Source of the DNA: a virus
IMG/VR virus record: IMGVR_UViG_3300048834_000195
Coordinates: 1-27,089 of that record
DNA length: 27,089 bases
Direction: 5' to 3' (one strand)
Positions 13,227-20,399 of this stretch are shown in pieces. Below the pieces are notes generated by a model. That model saw only the letters and a list, made by a program, of their open reading frames with translations. It was not told where the DNA came from and did not search any database. The position numbers and the translations under genes are program-made. The stretch's first letter is position 1, and each line of letters starts with the position of its first letter.

Positions 13227-14498
13227 CTTTGTAAGAACATCATTCTGATAAAGCCAAATATCTATTTTAAACTTCCTTAAACGGTCTGAAGCAAATAACT
13301 TGCTGAGTAGTCTAGCTGCATCCGTATCATTGGTGATGTGTAGGATTATGACTTTGGCTTTGTCCTGGTGTCTAGATGTGAGTAATGAATCTATGACTGC
13401 ACCTTTCTTTCTTACTACCTTTTCTATAGTGTCGATATCATTACTACCAAGCTGCTTGTAGTCTGCCACAACATCATTGCCTATCAGATAGTCGGGCGTG
13501 CCTTTGTACCTATTGTCTATTTTTGGCAACATGGTAATAGGCTTACCATCTATCAGCTTCAGAAGTTTTGCCATGGAGTGTTTTTTCTCAAAGTCTTCTG
13601 CATTTGAGTAGTTGGTATAGTGTACGTCTATAGTATCTATCGTATCGTAGAATGATTTGTCTTGTATCATATCATTCCTGGTACTGATGATCTTATCTTT
13701 GATCTTGGGTGTGACATCAAAGTATGGATGATCATCGGTCCATATCTTTCCGGTCTTTCCTGGATTGGATCGGAAAGCTGGTGGATGGCTTTTGTCATCA
13801 GGTAAGGCCGTCGGGTCTGTGGTGTATCCATCATCAGTCCTGGACTGTAGGACATAGCATCTACATTGCCATCCATTGGGTGGGTAATATTGATCCCAAA
13901 ACTCATCATCTATATGCTTGGCCACATTGTGCAATGATCGGTGAGCCATACGGACTTTGTTATCATCTTGGGTTTTATACACCAGGTATGGGAAAATATC
14001 TTTGGTATCTTGGAAGTCATTCCATTGTGCTGCTGTCTGAGCGGATGCCACTACAGTATTGTATTCTGCCTTTAACCAAGATTTGTGATATGTCTCACCT
14101 AGTCTGATTACTTCACGTTCGTAAGCAGCATAGTTTCTGATGTTTCCCTTTTCATCTATTAGCGCTCTTATCATATCAGCTGATCGCTGATAGTTTTTAA
14201 ATGCTACGAAGGTAGTCAGGTTAGTCCTTAGACGTAGCAATGTGGATGCCTTGGTATCTGAGTAATTTGCTAGATCTATTTTGGCATCATTGGCAAATGA
14301 CTCTACAGCTTCGTATAACGTCTTATGCTCTTTGAGAGAAATTTGCTCGTTGATCTTTGTAGTATCTTTACGTTCGTACTGCATCCGGGCCGCTTGCCTG
14401 AGTAAGTCACGAAGGAGAGACACGGGATTGAAATCCAACTGATGATGAGCATGGCAACAAAGATGTTCATAGATATCGTTTACTTGGGAGTGATTCAT
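13212..14498 (-). CDS. MuF-like minor head protein with a C-terminal CdiA-type nuclease-like domain
   Basis: This 428-residue protein has two parts. Residues ~120-220 hold the SPP1 gp7 / Mu F head morphogenesis core, including KVRMAHRSLHNVAKHIDDEF and YYPPNGWQCRCYV (residues ~181-215). A linker contains FRSNPGKTGKIW and HPYFDV (~242-262). The C-terminal part (~295-428) has MAKLLKLIDGKPITMLPKID, GTPDYLIGNDVVADYKQL with P335-D336 and D346-x-K348, AKVIILHITND and IDIWLYQNDVL. That order fits CdiA-CT / tRNA-nuclease-like PD-(D/E)xK toxins. MuF proteins with variable toxin tails are known in temperate phages. The gene overlaps the portal gene by one base. The fusion is confident; the toxin activity is inference. 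Confidence 0.85.
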   Translation of the reverse strand: MNHSQVNDIYEHLCCHAHHQLDFNPVSLLRDLLRQAARMQYERKDTTKINEQISLKEHKTLYEAVESFANDAKIDLANYSDTKASTLLRLRTNLTTFVAFKNYQRSADMIRALIDEKGNIRNYAAYEREVIRLGETYHKSWLKAEYNTVVASAQTAAQWNDFQDTKDIFPYLVYKTQDDNKVRMAHRSLHNVAKHIDDEFWDQYYPPNGWQCRCYVLQSRTDDGYTTDPTALPDDKSHPPAFRSNPGKTGKIWTDDHPYFDVTPKIKDKIISTRNDMIQDKSFYDTIDTIDVHYTNYSNAEDFEKKHSMAKLLKLIDGKPITMLPKIDNRYKGTPDYLIGNDVVADYKQLGSNDIDTIEKVVRKKGAVIDSLLTSRHQDKAKVIILHITNDTDAARLLSKLFASDRLRKFKIDIWLYQNDVLTKHKAK

Positions 14499-15643
14499 TA
14501 CTTTTTTGTTTTGGCTACTACTTCAGCTTTGGTATCTGTATTGTTGTCAGCTGCGTTGTTTTCTTTGCCTTCATTCTTACGTAGGTCCACAAATTCAAAC
14601 TTTGCTTCACCTATCGGATAGTCAAAGTATGTGGCTAGGAATGGGAAAAGGTCAAAGTTGATATGATACTGTATCCTACGCATACGTGCGAGGGTGTATT
14701 TATTCAGCTGTCGTTCTTGTACTTCAGCATTACCAGCATAGGCAACTTGTTCGGATGATGCTGTAGTACCATTGACTAAGAAGGCAATACACTTATCAGC
14801 ATATTCCAGGAACTTTTCAAAGGTGACGTGTCCACCACCTGTTTGGCCCATTGCTTCTTTGATCTCGATTGTATCAAGGTCATCTATCAAGGCCCATCCT
14901 GATGCACCGAAATTCTCAAGCATTTCTTGTTTGGCATCAAGTTCGGTTTTATTTTGGCTTGCTGTCTTCATGGTAATGAATGGTATGCCAAAACGTTCGT
15001 TACGACGTCCCCAGTCACCTAGGTTGTAGTCTTTTCTTATGACTAGCTTAGAGATAGCCTTGAGTAATCCAAGGTCATCAGCGTCACCGATAGCGATCAG
15101 ACGGCCAAGTAGTGGATCTTCTTCCCAACTCACACCATCATCATCTGAAGGCATCAGGATGATTTGTTTTTTGAGTGGATCCACATGCTCACGTGGTACG
15201 AGGATAATTTCCTTTACAAATCCATCATCTCCCCTACGTGGTTCTATAAGTGAGTAACCATACAACTCAGTGTCGACACACATTTCAAGATACTTAAAAA
15301 ACCAAGGTGTATCGAATAGCTTTACCAAGTCTTCGCTATTGGTATTATTTACCATCACTTCAAAATCTCCCATTTGGATATTGAATCTAGCAGTACGGAC
15401 CTGTGCAAGTAACTGATCATCTTCCATGATCCTGTGATAGAGCAAATACATTTCTTCCCTATTCGGTCGCTGATTATCTTCAGCTGCTTCGATGGCTTGT
15501 TTCCATTTCTTCAGGGATGCTTCTACCCTGTAGTTGTATCTTTTGATTTGTTTAGAAATGGATCTCTTTTCATCAGAGAAATTCTTAACATTTGTAAGAT
15601 CTGTTTTGCTGGAGAAAAACCAGTTTTTAATTTTATCTAACAT
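14498..15643 (-). CDS. Portal protein, Mu gp29-like (DUF935)
   Basis: The 381-residue protein matches the Mu gp29-type portal family. It has YHRIMEDDQLLAQVRTARFN near residue 70, PWFFKYLEMCVDTELYGYSL, and an IPFITMKTASQNKTELDAKQ segment. Then come GGGHVTFEKFLEYADKCIAF and the typical SSEQVAYAGNAEVQERQLNK. It would form the ring through which DNA enters and leaves the head. It is somewhat shorter than Mu gp29. The C-terminus is Ala/Lys/Asn-rich (NNAADNNTDTKAEVVAKTKK). The stop overlaps the MuF start by one base. Confidence 0.93.
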   Translation of the reverse strand: MLDKIKNWFFSSKTDLTNVKNFSDEKRSISKQIKRYNYRVEASLKKWKQAIEAAEDNQRPNREEMYLLYHRIMEDDQLLAQVRTARFNIQMGDFEVMVNNTNSEDLVKLFDTPWFFKYLEMCVDTELYGYSLIEPRRGDDGFVKEIILVPREHVDPLKKQIILMPSDDDGVSWEEDPLLGRLIAIGDADDLGLLKAISKLVIRKDYNLGDWGRRNERFGIPFITMKTASQNKTELDAKQEMLENFGASGWALIDDLDTIEIKEAMGQTGGGHVTFEKFLEYADKCIAFLVNGTTASSEQVAYAGNAEVQERQLNKYTLARMRRIQYHINFDLFPFLATYFDYPIGEAKFEFVDLRKNEGKENNAADNNTDTKAEVVAKTKK

Positions 15644-15807
15644 GATTGTCGTTTACGATTAAAAATGTAACCCAAATGGGTTATAAAACATATGGTCAAA
15701 ATTTGCGATATAACGAACGATCTCCTTGCGAAACGTCCATACACCAATAAAAGGGCTTAAAATGCATTAGCGTTTAATTTGAACACCATTTGAATGGTCT
15801 AAATAAG
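15644..15807. other. 164-nt gap inside the minus-strand late genes, with two small palindromes
   Basis: No convincing ORF is present. TAACCC-AAAT-GGGTTA lies at 15668-15683 and ACCATT-TG-AATGGT at 15785-15798. No TAnnTTTG element is found on the minus strand. It may hold an internal promoter or operator for the portal-MuF pair, or a processing hairpin after the gp36-like gene. Confidence 0.4.
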
Positions 15808-16221
15808 TTATGAGTGAACCCTTTTTGCTTCGCTGCCCCATCGGAATTTTGTTTCAGGCTTTTCAGTACCACCTTCAGATGATGTGAGACGTGGAAGATT
15901 GACGCTTCCTTTGCCGTCGTTTATGTTTATGAGTGTACGCATTACGTCATCGTAATTTTTTACAACTCGGTCTGGTACCAAGGCGTCCGGAATGCGTTCG
16001 TACACAAAATAAATCGCTATCACCATCACCCATCGTTTGACGCTACGATAAGTATTGAGCGCTGCAAAGATGGTAGTAGTGTCATAGTATGGATACAAAT
16101 GATCATCTATCACCTGCTGAGCTGTGAGTTCAGCTTCTTCTAGTATGGCTTCCTGGTCTTCTATGATCAGGTTCATACGTTTCTCCTGGATGTACACCTT
16201 ATAATCTTCTATAGGTATCAT
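15808..16221 (-). CDS. Mu gp36-like protein (DUF1320), head-tail connector
   Basis: This 137-residue protein has the length and plan of DUF1320 proteins. It has an N-terminal helical part (LIIEDQEAILEEAELTAQQV), YDTTTIFAALNTYRSVKRWV, VMVIAIYFVYERIPDALVPD, VVKNYDDVMRTLININDGKG, and a disordered end (TKFRWGSEAKRVHS). Mu gp36 and its relatives sit among head-neck genes and are thought to be adaptor proteins. The start overlaps the terminase stop by one base. Confidence 0.85.
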   Translation of the reverse strand: MIPIEDYKVYIQEKRMNLIIEDQEAILEEAELTAQQVIDDHLYPYYDTTTIFAALNTYRSVKRWVMVIAIYFVYERIPDALVPDRVVKNYDDVMRTLININDGKGSVNLPRLTSSEGGTEKPETKFRWGSEAKRVHS

Positions 16222-17774
16222 TACTCTTTATATTTTGACTTGTTAGAAAATTTGCCTGCTCTTGGACTGAATCCACTGGAGCGGCTTGTACGTGCTGTGT
16301 AGAATATTCCACCTTCAAGGGCATCGGGTCCATCATCGTGCCCATATGGGAAACCCATCAATTGATCAATGAACTCAACTGTGTCCGGACTCTGTCTGAT
16401 CAACTCACTAAACCTGATCAAGCCACGTTCAAATAATGGTGCCATATTCTCTATACGTAAGTACTTATTTGGCTTAGACCTTTTGTCTCCACGTATAGGT
16501 AGATGATGGTTTCGTGCTTCACCTTCCTTGGTAAACTCATCTAGAAGCAAGTCCTGAAGGAAATTGGCTTCCATGAAGTATCTGCTGAAGCTTTCATATT
16601 TTGCATAACGATCATAGAATACGTCTACCATTGCCTTTGTACTTGCTTGTCTTACCCATATGTCTAGGATGTCATGTTTGTTTCCATCACTACCTATTGT
16701 AACGATAGCCTTGCAATCTGACTTTTCAGTATCTTTATAACTAGGGTCACAATAAGTAATCAATGATGTATATTGTTTAAATGGCTTTGGCTTGCAATAC
16801 TCTATCCAGTCCTTACTAAAGACGTTACCTTCTTCATGATGCTCATGGAAGTACTCTCTTCGTGATGATCTGAAACCCATCTTAGCCATTTTGGCCAATA
16901 GCATTTCAGTACTATATCTTTCCTTCCAAGCCGGGCGGCCTGTCTTAGCATCACCCTTGGTGTGTTTTGTGACGGTCTCAAAAGCAAATACCTTCAGGTG
17001 ATATCTGTCAGGATGTTTAGGGTCTTCAGGGTTTACGTCTCCTACCATATGTGCAAGGATGGACGCCTTATGGATCCTGTTACCTGCTATGATCAATCTA
17101 CTGCCTTTTATAGACAAAGCACCGTAAAGATCTTCTATGATCCAGTCTACAGTTTCCTTCACCCTTTCCGGTGACCTGACTATCACCTTATCGTCCATAT
17201 CATCGCACACACAATAGTTTGGCCTTTTTGCTGCCTTACGGATACCCCTAGGAGATTGTCCCCGACCAAGTGCCCAAAACCCTATCCCGTCTGTGGTACT
17301 AAATGCACCATCTGACCAATCACCAAATTTGGCAAGTTCGCCATAGTCATTGATCCATCTGTTGTTACTCACAAACTCAGCTTGCACATCACCTAATAAG
17401 CCTTTGGCTTTCTCCTGATTGGCAGATGCTACCACCATTCCGGATATTTCTTTTTTAGCATACAGGTGTAGCGCCATAAAGACATTGCAGAATACAGACT
17501 TAGCATGTTCCCTAGGCCATTCCAGGATACCGAAAATATTAGGATCCATAACGATGTCTTTTGCGGCCTTCAGATGGAACCATCCGAAATCAGCATCTAG
17601 GTAGTGCGGAAAGTAATATTTACAAAACGCATTAAAGTCCGTCAACAGGCGTGCTATCCGGGCTTTCTTTTCTTCTTCGTTTTCCTGGAGTACTGGAGTC
17701 TTTGACTTTATTTCTTCACACAGATTAAGCCATTCCTGATACTCACGGAAATCTTTAGTATTCTGTTTTGCCAT
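16221..17774 (-). CDS. Terminase large subunit (Mu gp28-like)
   Basis: This 517-residue protein has both terminase domains. In the ATPase part, a Walker A-like WPREHAKS lies at residues 86-93, GMVVASANQEKAKGL at ~112-126, and a Walker B with acidic pair D191-D192 (NYCVCDDMDD). In the RNase H-fold nuclease, D343 in ITYCDPSYKDTE, E402 in YFMEANF and the HDDGPDALEGG cluster (D480, D481, D484) are the expected metal ligands. It drives DNA packaging and cuts the filled genome. It overlaps the small subunit stop and the gp36-like start by one base each. Confidence 0.96.
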   Translation of the reverse strand: MAKQNTKDFREYQEWLNLCEEIKSKTPVLQENEEEKKARIARLLTDFNAFCKYYFPHYLDADFGWFHLKAAKDIVMDPNIFGILEWPREHAKSVFCNVFMALHLYAKKEISGMVVASANQEKAKGLLGDVQAEFVSNNRWINDYGELAKFGDWSDGAFSTTDGIGFWALGRGQSPRGIRKAAKRPNYCVCDDMDDKVIVRSPERVKETVDWIIEDLYGALSIKGSRLIIAGNRIHKASILAHMVGDVNPEDPKHPDRYHLKVFAFETVTKHTKGDAKTGRPAWKERYSTEMLLAKMAKMGFRSSRREYFHEHHEEGNVFSKDWIEYCKPKPFKQYTSLITYCDPSYKDTEKSDCKAIVTIGSDGNKHDILDIWVRQASTKAMVDVFYDRYAKYESFSRYFMEANFLQDLLLDEFTKEGEARNHHLPIRGDKRSKPNKYLRIENMAPLFERGLIRFSELIRQSPDTVEFIDQLMGFPYGHDDGPDALEGGIFYTARTSRSSGFSPRAGKFSNKSKYKE

Positions 17775-18223
17775 TACAATACTTTGCGCTTTTCATTAAT
17801 AAAATCATCAGCTGGAGCGGTAAGCCGCTTTGCTAATTCTAAATCTTGGTGTTGTACAAATATCAGAAGTTCACGTATTACGGTGACGTAATCGCTAAAC
17901 TTCTTTGCGTCCTGGCGTATGGTTGTGTATAACTTTTGAAGTGCATCGATATCACCACGCTCTATGAGTTTGGTAGATTCGGGATCTTCTTTTAGCCATG
18001 AGTCCATTCGGCGTTCCAAGGCACGGGTTTGATAATCTATAAGTTTGATTATCCTTTGTACGGAATTGTCAGCCAGTACTTCTTCAGATACTTTCTTTTC
18101 CTTCCATCTACCATCAGTACTCCACTTACTAATTGTATTAGTGGATACCTTCATCATCTCTGCTATATCGGCCTGAGAATACCCTTCCCGATATAAAATC
18201 TGCGCTGCATCTCTCTTATTCAT
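17774..18223 (-). CDS. Terminase small subunit
   Basis: The 149-residue protein begins with a helix-turn-helix (residues ~3-43): NKRDAAQILYREGYSQADIA then EMMKVSTNTISKWSTDGRWK. The rest is an oligomerising helical region (IKLIDYQTRALERRMDSWLK, ITIRQDAKKFSDYV-like segment). This fits terminase small subunits, which recognise phage DNA and recruit the large subunit. It lies directly before the large subunit gene. A TTTGCACC promoter-like word ends right at its start codon, so its transcript may be leaderless. Confidence 0.87.
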   Translation of the reverse strand: MNKRDAAQILYREGYSQADIAEMMKVSTNTISKWSTDGRWKEKKVSEEVLADNSVQRIIKLIDYQTRALERRMDSWLKEDPESTKLIERGDIDALQKLYTTIRQDAKKFSDYVTVIRELLIFVQHQDLELAKRLTAPADDFINEKRKVL

Positions 18224-18237
18224 GGTGCAAATATCTA
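18222..18237 (-). promoter_or_regulatory. Promoter-like word before the terminase operon
   Basis: On the minus strand, TAGATATTTGCACCAT ends at the AT of the terminase start codon. It contains a one-mismatch -7 element (GATATTTG). It is nearly the same as the word before the + strand protease gene (18349-18364) and before the 34-aa gene (11273-11288). No normally spaced TTTG is visible upstream, so an activator may be needed. Confidence 0.5.
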
Positions 18238-18348
18238 AACAAAAACTAAGGTAATTTATATAAATATTCTAAATAACAATGTAGTATAAGTACTTAACAA
18301 TCAAGCTTGTAGTTTAAATTATTACGTTTTTTTTGTATGTTTTTTAGC
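18238..18348. other. A/T-rich divergent control region between packaging and capsid operons
   Basis: About 110 bases of A/T-rich sequence lie between the two promoter words, with long A and T tracts (18323-18334) that may bend the DNA. No ORF, tRNA or strong palindrome is seen. It is the natural site for a late activator shared by both operons. Confidence 0.45.
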
Positions 18349-18364
18349 TACATCTTTGCATCAT
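18349..18364 (+). promoter_or_regulatory. Promoter-like word before the capsid operon
   Basis: TACATCTTTGCATCAT matches the word on the other side of the divergent region at 12 or more of 16 positions. The -7 box CATCTTTG has one mismatch to TAnnTTTG. A TTTG lies 15 bases upstream (18332-18335), shorter than the usual spacing. The protease start follows 18 bases later. Confidence 0.5.
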
Positions 18365-18382
18365 CAAACACGGAAATAGTAG

Positions 18383-19330
18383 GTGAAACGAATAGTAATA
18401 TGTAGCGGAAAAGTAAATCGAAACGGGTACAAAGTACTTGCTCAAGGAGTGGTATTGACACACTATCTAGAGAATCCAGTACTACTTTGTATGCATGATG
18501 GCAAGAAGCTATCAATCGGTAAGATGACAGACATCAAGCTGGAAGATGGACCTGAAGGTAGACAGATCCTAACTGGTATACCTGAATTTGATATGGAAGA
18601 TCCTGTAGGTGCTGAGATAGCAAGGAAGTATGATAAAGGTTATATAAACAGCTGCTCTATGGGTCATAATCCAATTAGTGTGTCTGGTGATCTTAAACTT
18701 GCTGATGCTGGACAGATATTCGAGACAGTGACACAAACCGAATTGCTAGAGATCAGTATGACCAATGTACCCGGTGACCGTGATGCGGTGACTATGAAGC
18801 TAGATAATGGCGAAATAGTGGAACTACCAAAGTTAGTATTAAATAATTCTTTAAATATACAATCAGAAATGAGTTTAGCTAAAATTAATAAGCAACTTGG
18901 ATTAGCTGATGACGCTGATGAAACGGCTGTAGTCAAAGCTATAGAGACATTGCAACTAAGTGTAAAGCAGTCTAACACTGAGAAAGTGGAAGCACTCCTT
19001 ACCCTAGGAACTGCAAACGGACATATAACAGACACTAATGTGGATAACTATCGGAAATTGGCTTTTGTCGACTACGATTCAGTATCTAAATTACTGTCTG
19101 TAAATACACTAGCAGCTGAAAATCCAGCTGAAGATAAACCTGCTAAACAGGATATCAGTGTAGCTGATGCTCTCAAAAAGCTGAGTAATGGTAAAGCTAC
19201 TAAGACTGAAGATGTCGAAACCTATGAGTATCTTAGTATGAATAACCCTAAGAAGCTACTCAGCATTAAGGTAAATGATCCTGAAGCATATGCAAAGCTA
19301 GCAGCTGCATACAAGCCTGAACAGGACTAA
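18383..19330 (+). CDS. Prohead protease-scaffold protein
   Basis: This 315-residue protein has an N-terminal HK97-type prohead serine protease. Candidate catalytic residues are H38 in LLCMHDGKKLSIGK and S92 in YINSCSMGHNP, followed by LLEISMTNVPGDRDAV, the typical end of the domain. Residues ~155-315 are acidic and helical (DDADETAVVKAIETLQLSVK onward), as expected for a scaffold that is cleaved during head maturation, similar to Mu gpI. The start is GTG at 18383, since an in-frame TAG stands directly before it. It precedes the capsid gene by 48 bases. Confidence 0.87.
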   Translation: MKRIVICSGKVNRNGYKVLAQGVVLTHYLENPVLLCMHDGKKLSIGKMTDIKLEDGPEGRQILTGIPEFDMEDPVGAEIARKYDKGYINSCSMGHNPISVSGDLKLADAGQIFETVTQTELLEISMTNVPGDRDAVTMKLDNGEIVELPKLVLNNSLNIQSEMSLAKINKQLGLADDADETAVVKAIETLQLSVKQSNTEKVEALLTLGTANGHITDTNVDNYRKLAFVDYDSVSKLLSVNTLAAENPAEDKPAKQDISVADALKKLSNGKATKTEDVETYEYLSMNNPKKLLSIKVNDPEAYAKLAAAYKPEQD

Positions 19331-19378
19331 AAAGTAAGTAACTAAAATTTTTAATTAACATAAAATAATAAAGTAGTC

Positions 19379-20299
19379 ATGGGAATATTGACAACAGTTT
19401 GGGCGAGGGATATAAAGGAAAAGTTGTTTCCTGATGATATGTTTGTTATGCAGTCTTTTAGTGATGACCCTTGGGTTGTTAACAAGACTGTTGAGCGACC
19501 GCAATCAGGAGTGCTTCCAGTTGCTGTAATTAATAGAAGTACTTATCCAGGTGTGATGGTGAGAAGGGCAGATTCTAGCAATAGCTACAATATGGATGAG
19601 ATCACAACTGATCCTACACACATACCAGACATCGAGGAAGTCGAAGTGAGTTATCCAAAAAGACAATCGGTCCTTAAAGGACACATCGACGTCTTAAATC
19701 TTACACTTGCAAATCAAATTGCATACAGATGGGCGCCATCAGGTGCATCAAATATCATTAGAACGACAGGTGGTAATACAGCTGCAAATACACCAGGTGC
19801 AACTGGTCTTCGTAAGAAGCTCACATTGGCTGATCTATTTAAAGCAAAAACATTCTTTGACGATATGGATGTACCTGCATCGGATAGACACATTCTTATA
19901 CCTGCTTCCATTTATAATCAGTTGACTGAAGACGAAAAAACTGTCTTGATGAGTGCTGATTTTAGATCAGATGCTACGATTAAGGATGGTAGATACACAA
20001 ATATATTAGGATTCAACATCTTTGTAAGAGGTAGAAATAATGTATTGAGATATAACAATGCTGGCACTCCTGTTGCCATCACGCCACAGACAGCAGGTGC
20101 AGCAACTGACAACGCTGCAATATTGTGTTGGCATAAAGACTTCGTAGCGAAAGCAAAAGGTTCTGTAAAAGTATTTTCGGATATTGACAATCCTACATTG
20201 TACGGTAGTGCATTCTCAGCATTGGCTAGAGTAGGTGGTCAAAAGTTATATACAGATCAGACAGGCGTGCTAGCAATCGTGGAAGCGGTTGGCGTATAA
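19379..20299 (+). CDS. Major capsid protein
   Basis: The 306-residue protein follows the protease/scaffold gene, the normal place for the major head subunit, and is the size of Mu gpT (305 aa). It contains PVAVINRSTYPGVMVRRADS, DLFKAKTFFDDMDVPASDRH, LIPASIYNQLTEDEKTVL, ILGFNIFVRGRNNVLRYNNA and LCWHKDFVAKAKGSVKVFSD. The last three are typical of HK97-fold capsid proteins of Bacteroidota phages. No start other than ATG at 19379 is likely; it follows a very A/T-rich leader ending AGTAGTC. Confidence 0.85.
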   Translation: MGILTTVWARDIKEKLFPDDMFVMQSFSDDPWVVNKTVERPQSGVLPVAVINRSTYPGVMVRRADSSNSYNMDEITTDPTHIPDIEEVEVSYPKRQSVLKGHIDVLNLTLANQIAYRWAPSGASNIIRTTGGNTAANTPGATGLRKKLTLADLFKAKTFFDDMDVPASDRHILIPASIYNQLTEDEKTVLMSADFRSDATIKDGRYTNILGFNIFVRGRNNVLRYNNAGTPVAITPQTAGAATDNAAILCWHKDFVAKAKGSVKVFSDIDNPTLYGSAFSALARVGGQKLYTDQTGVLAIVEAVGV

Positions 20300-20303
20300 G
20301 ATA

Positions 20304-20357
20304 ACCAATTGAAATTGGGATTGGGAAGTGGGTCGGTGAAATGAGATAGCCGGCCCA
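20304..20357 (+). terminator. Hairpins after the capsid gene
   Basis: CCAATT-GA-AATTGG (20304-20317) is followed by TGGGTCGG paired with CCGGCCCA (20329-20336 and 20350-20357, one G-U) and then TTTT. The pair could reduce read-through from the highly expressed capsid gene into the lipoprotein gene, making the latter differently expressed. Confidence 0.55.
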
Positions 20358-20399
20358 TTTTAAAGAAACAAAATTTATTCACTTTATTTAAAATTAAAT

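Noticed and set aside
13724-14107. Plus-strand open frame of 127 codons
   Set aside because: It is the complement of the MuF core, including the conserved YPPNGWQCRC region, so it is a shadow of that gene.
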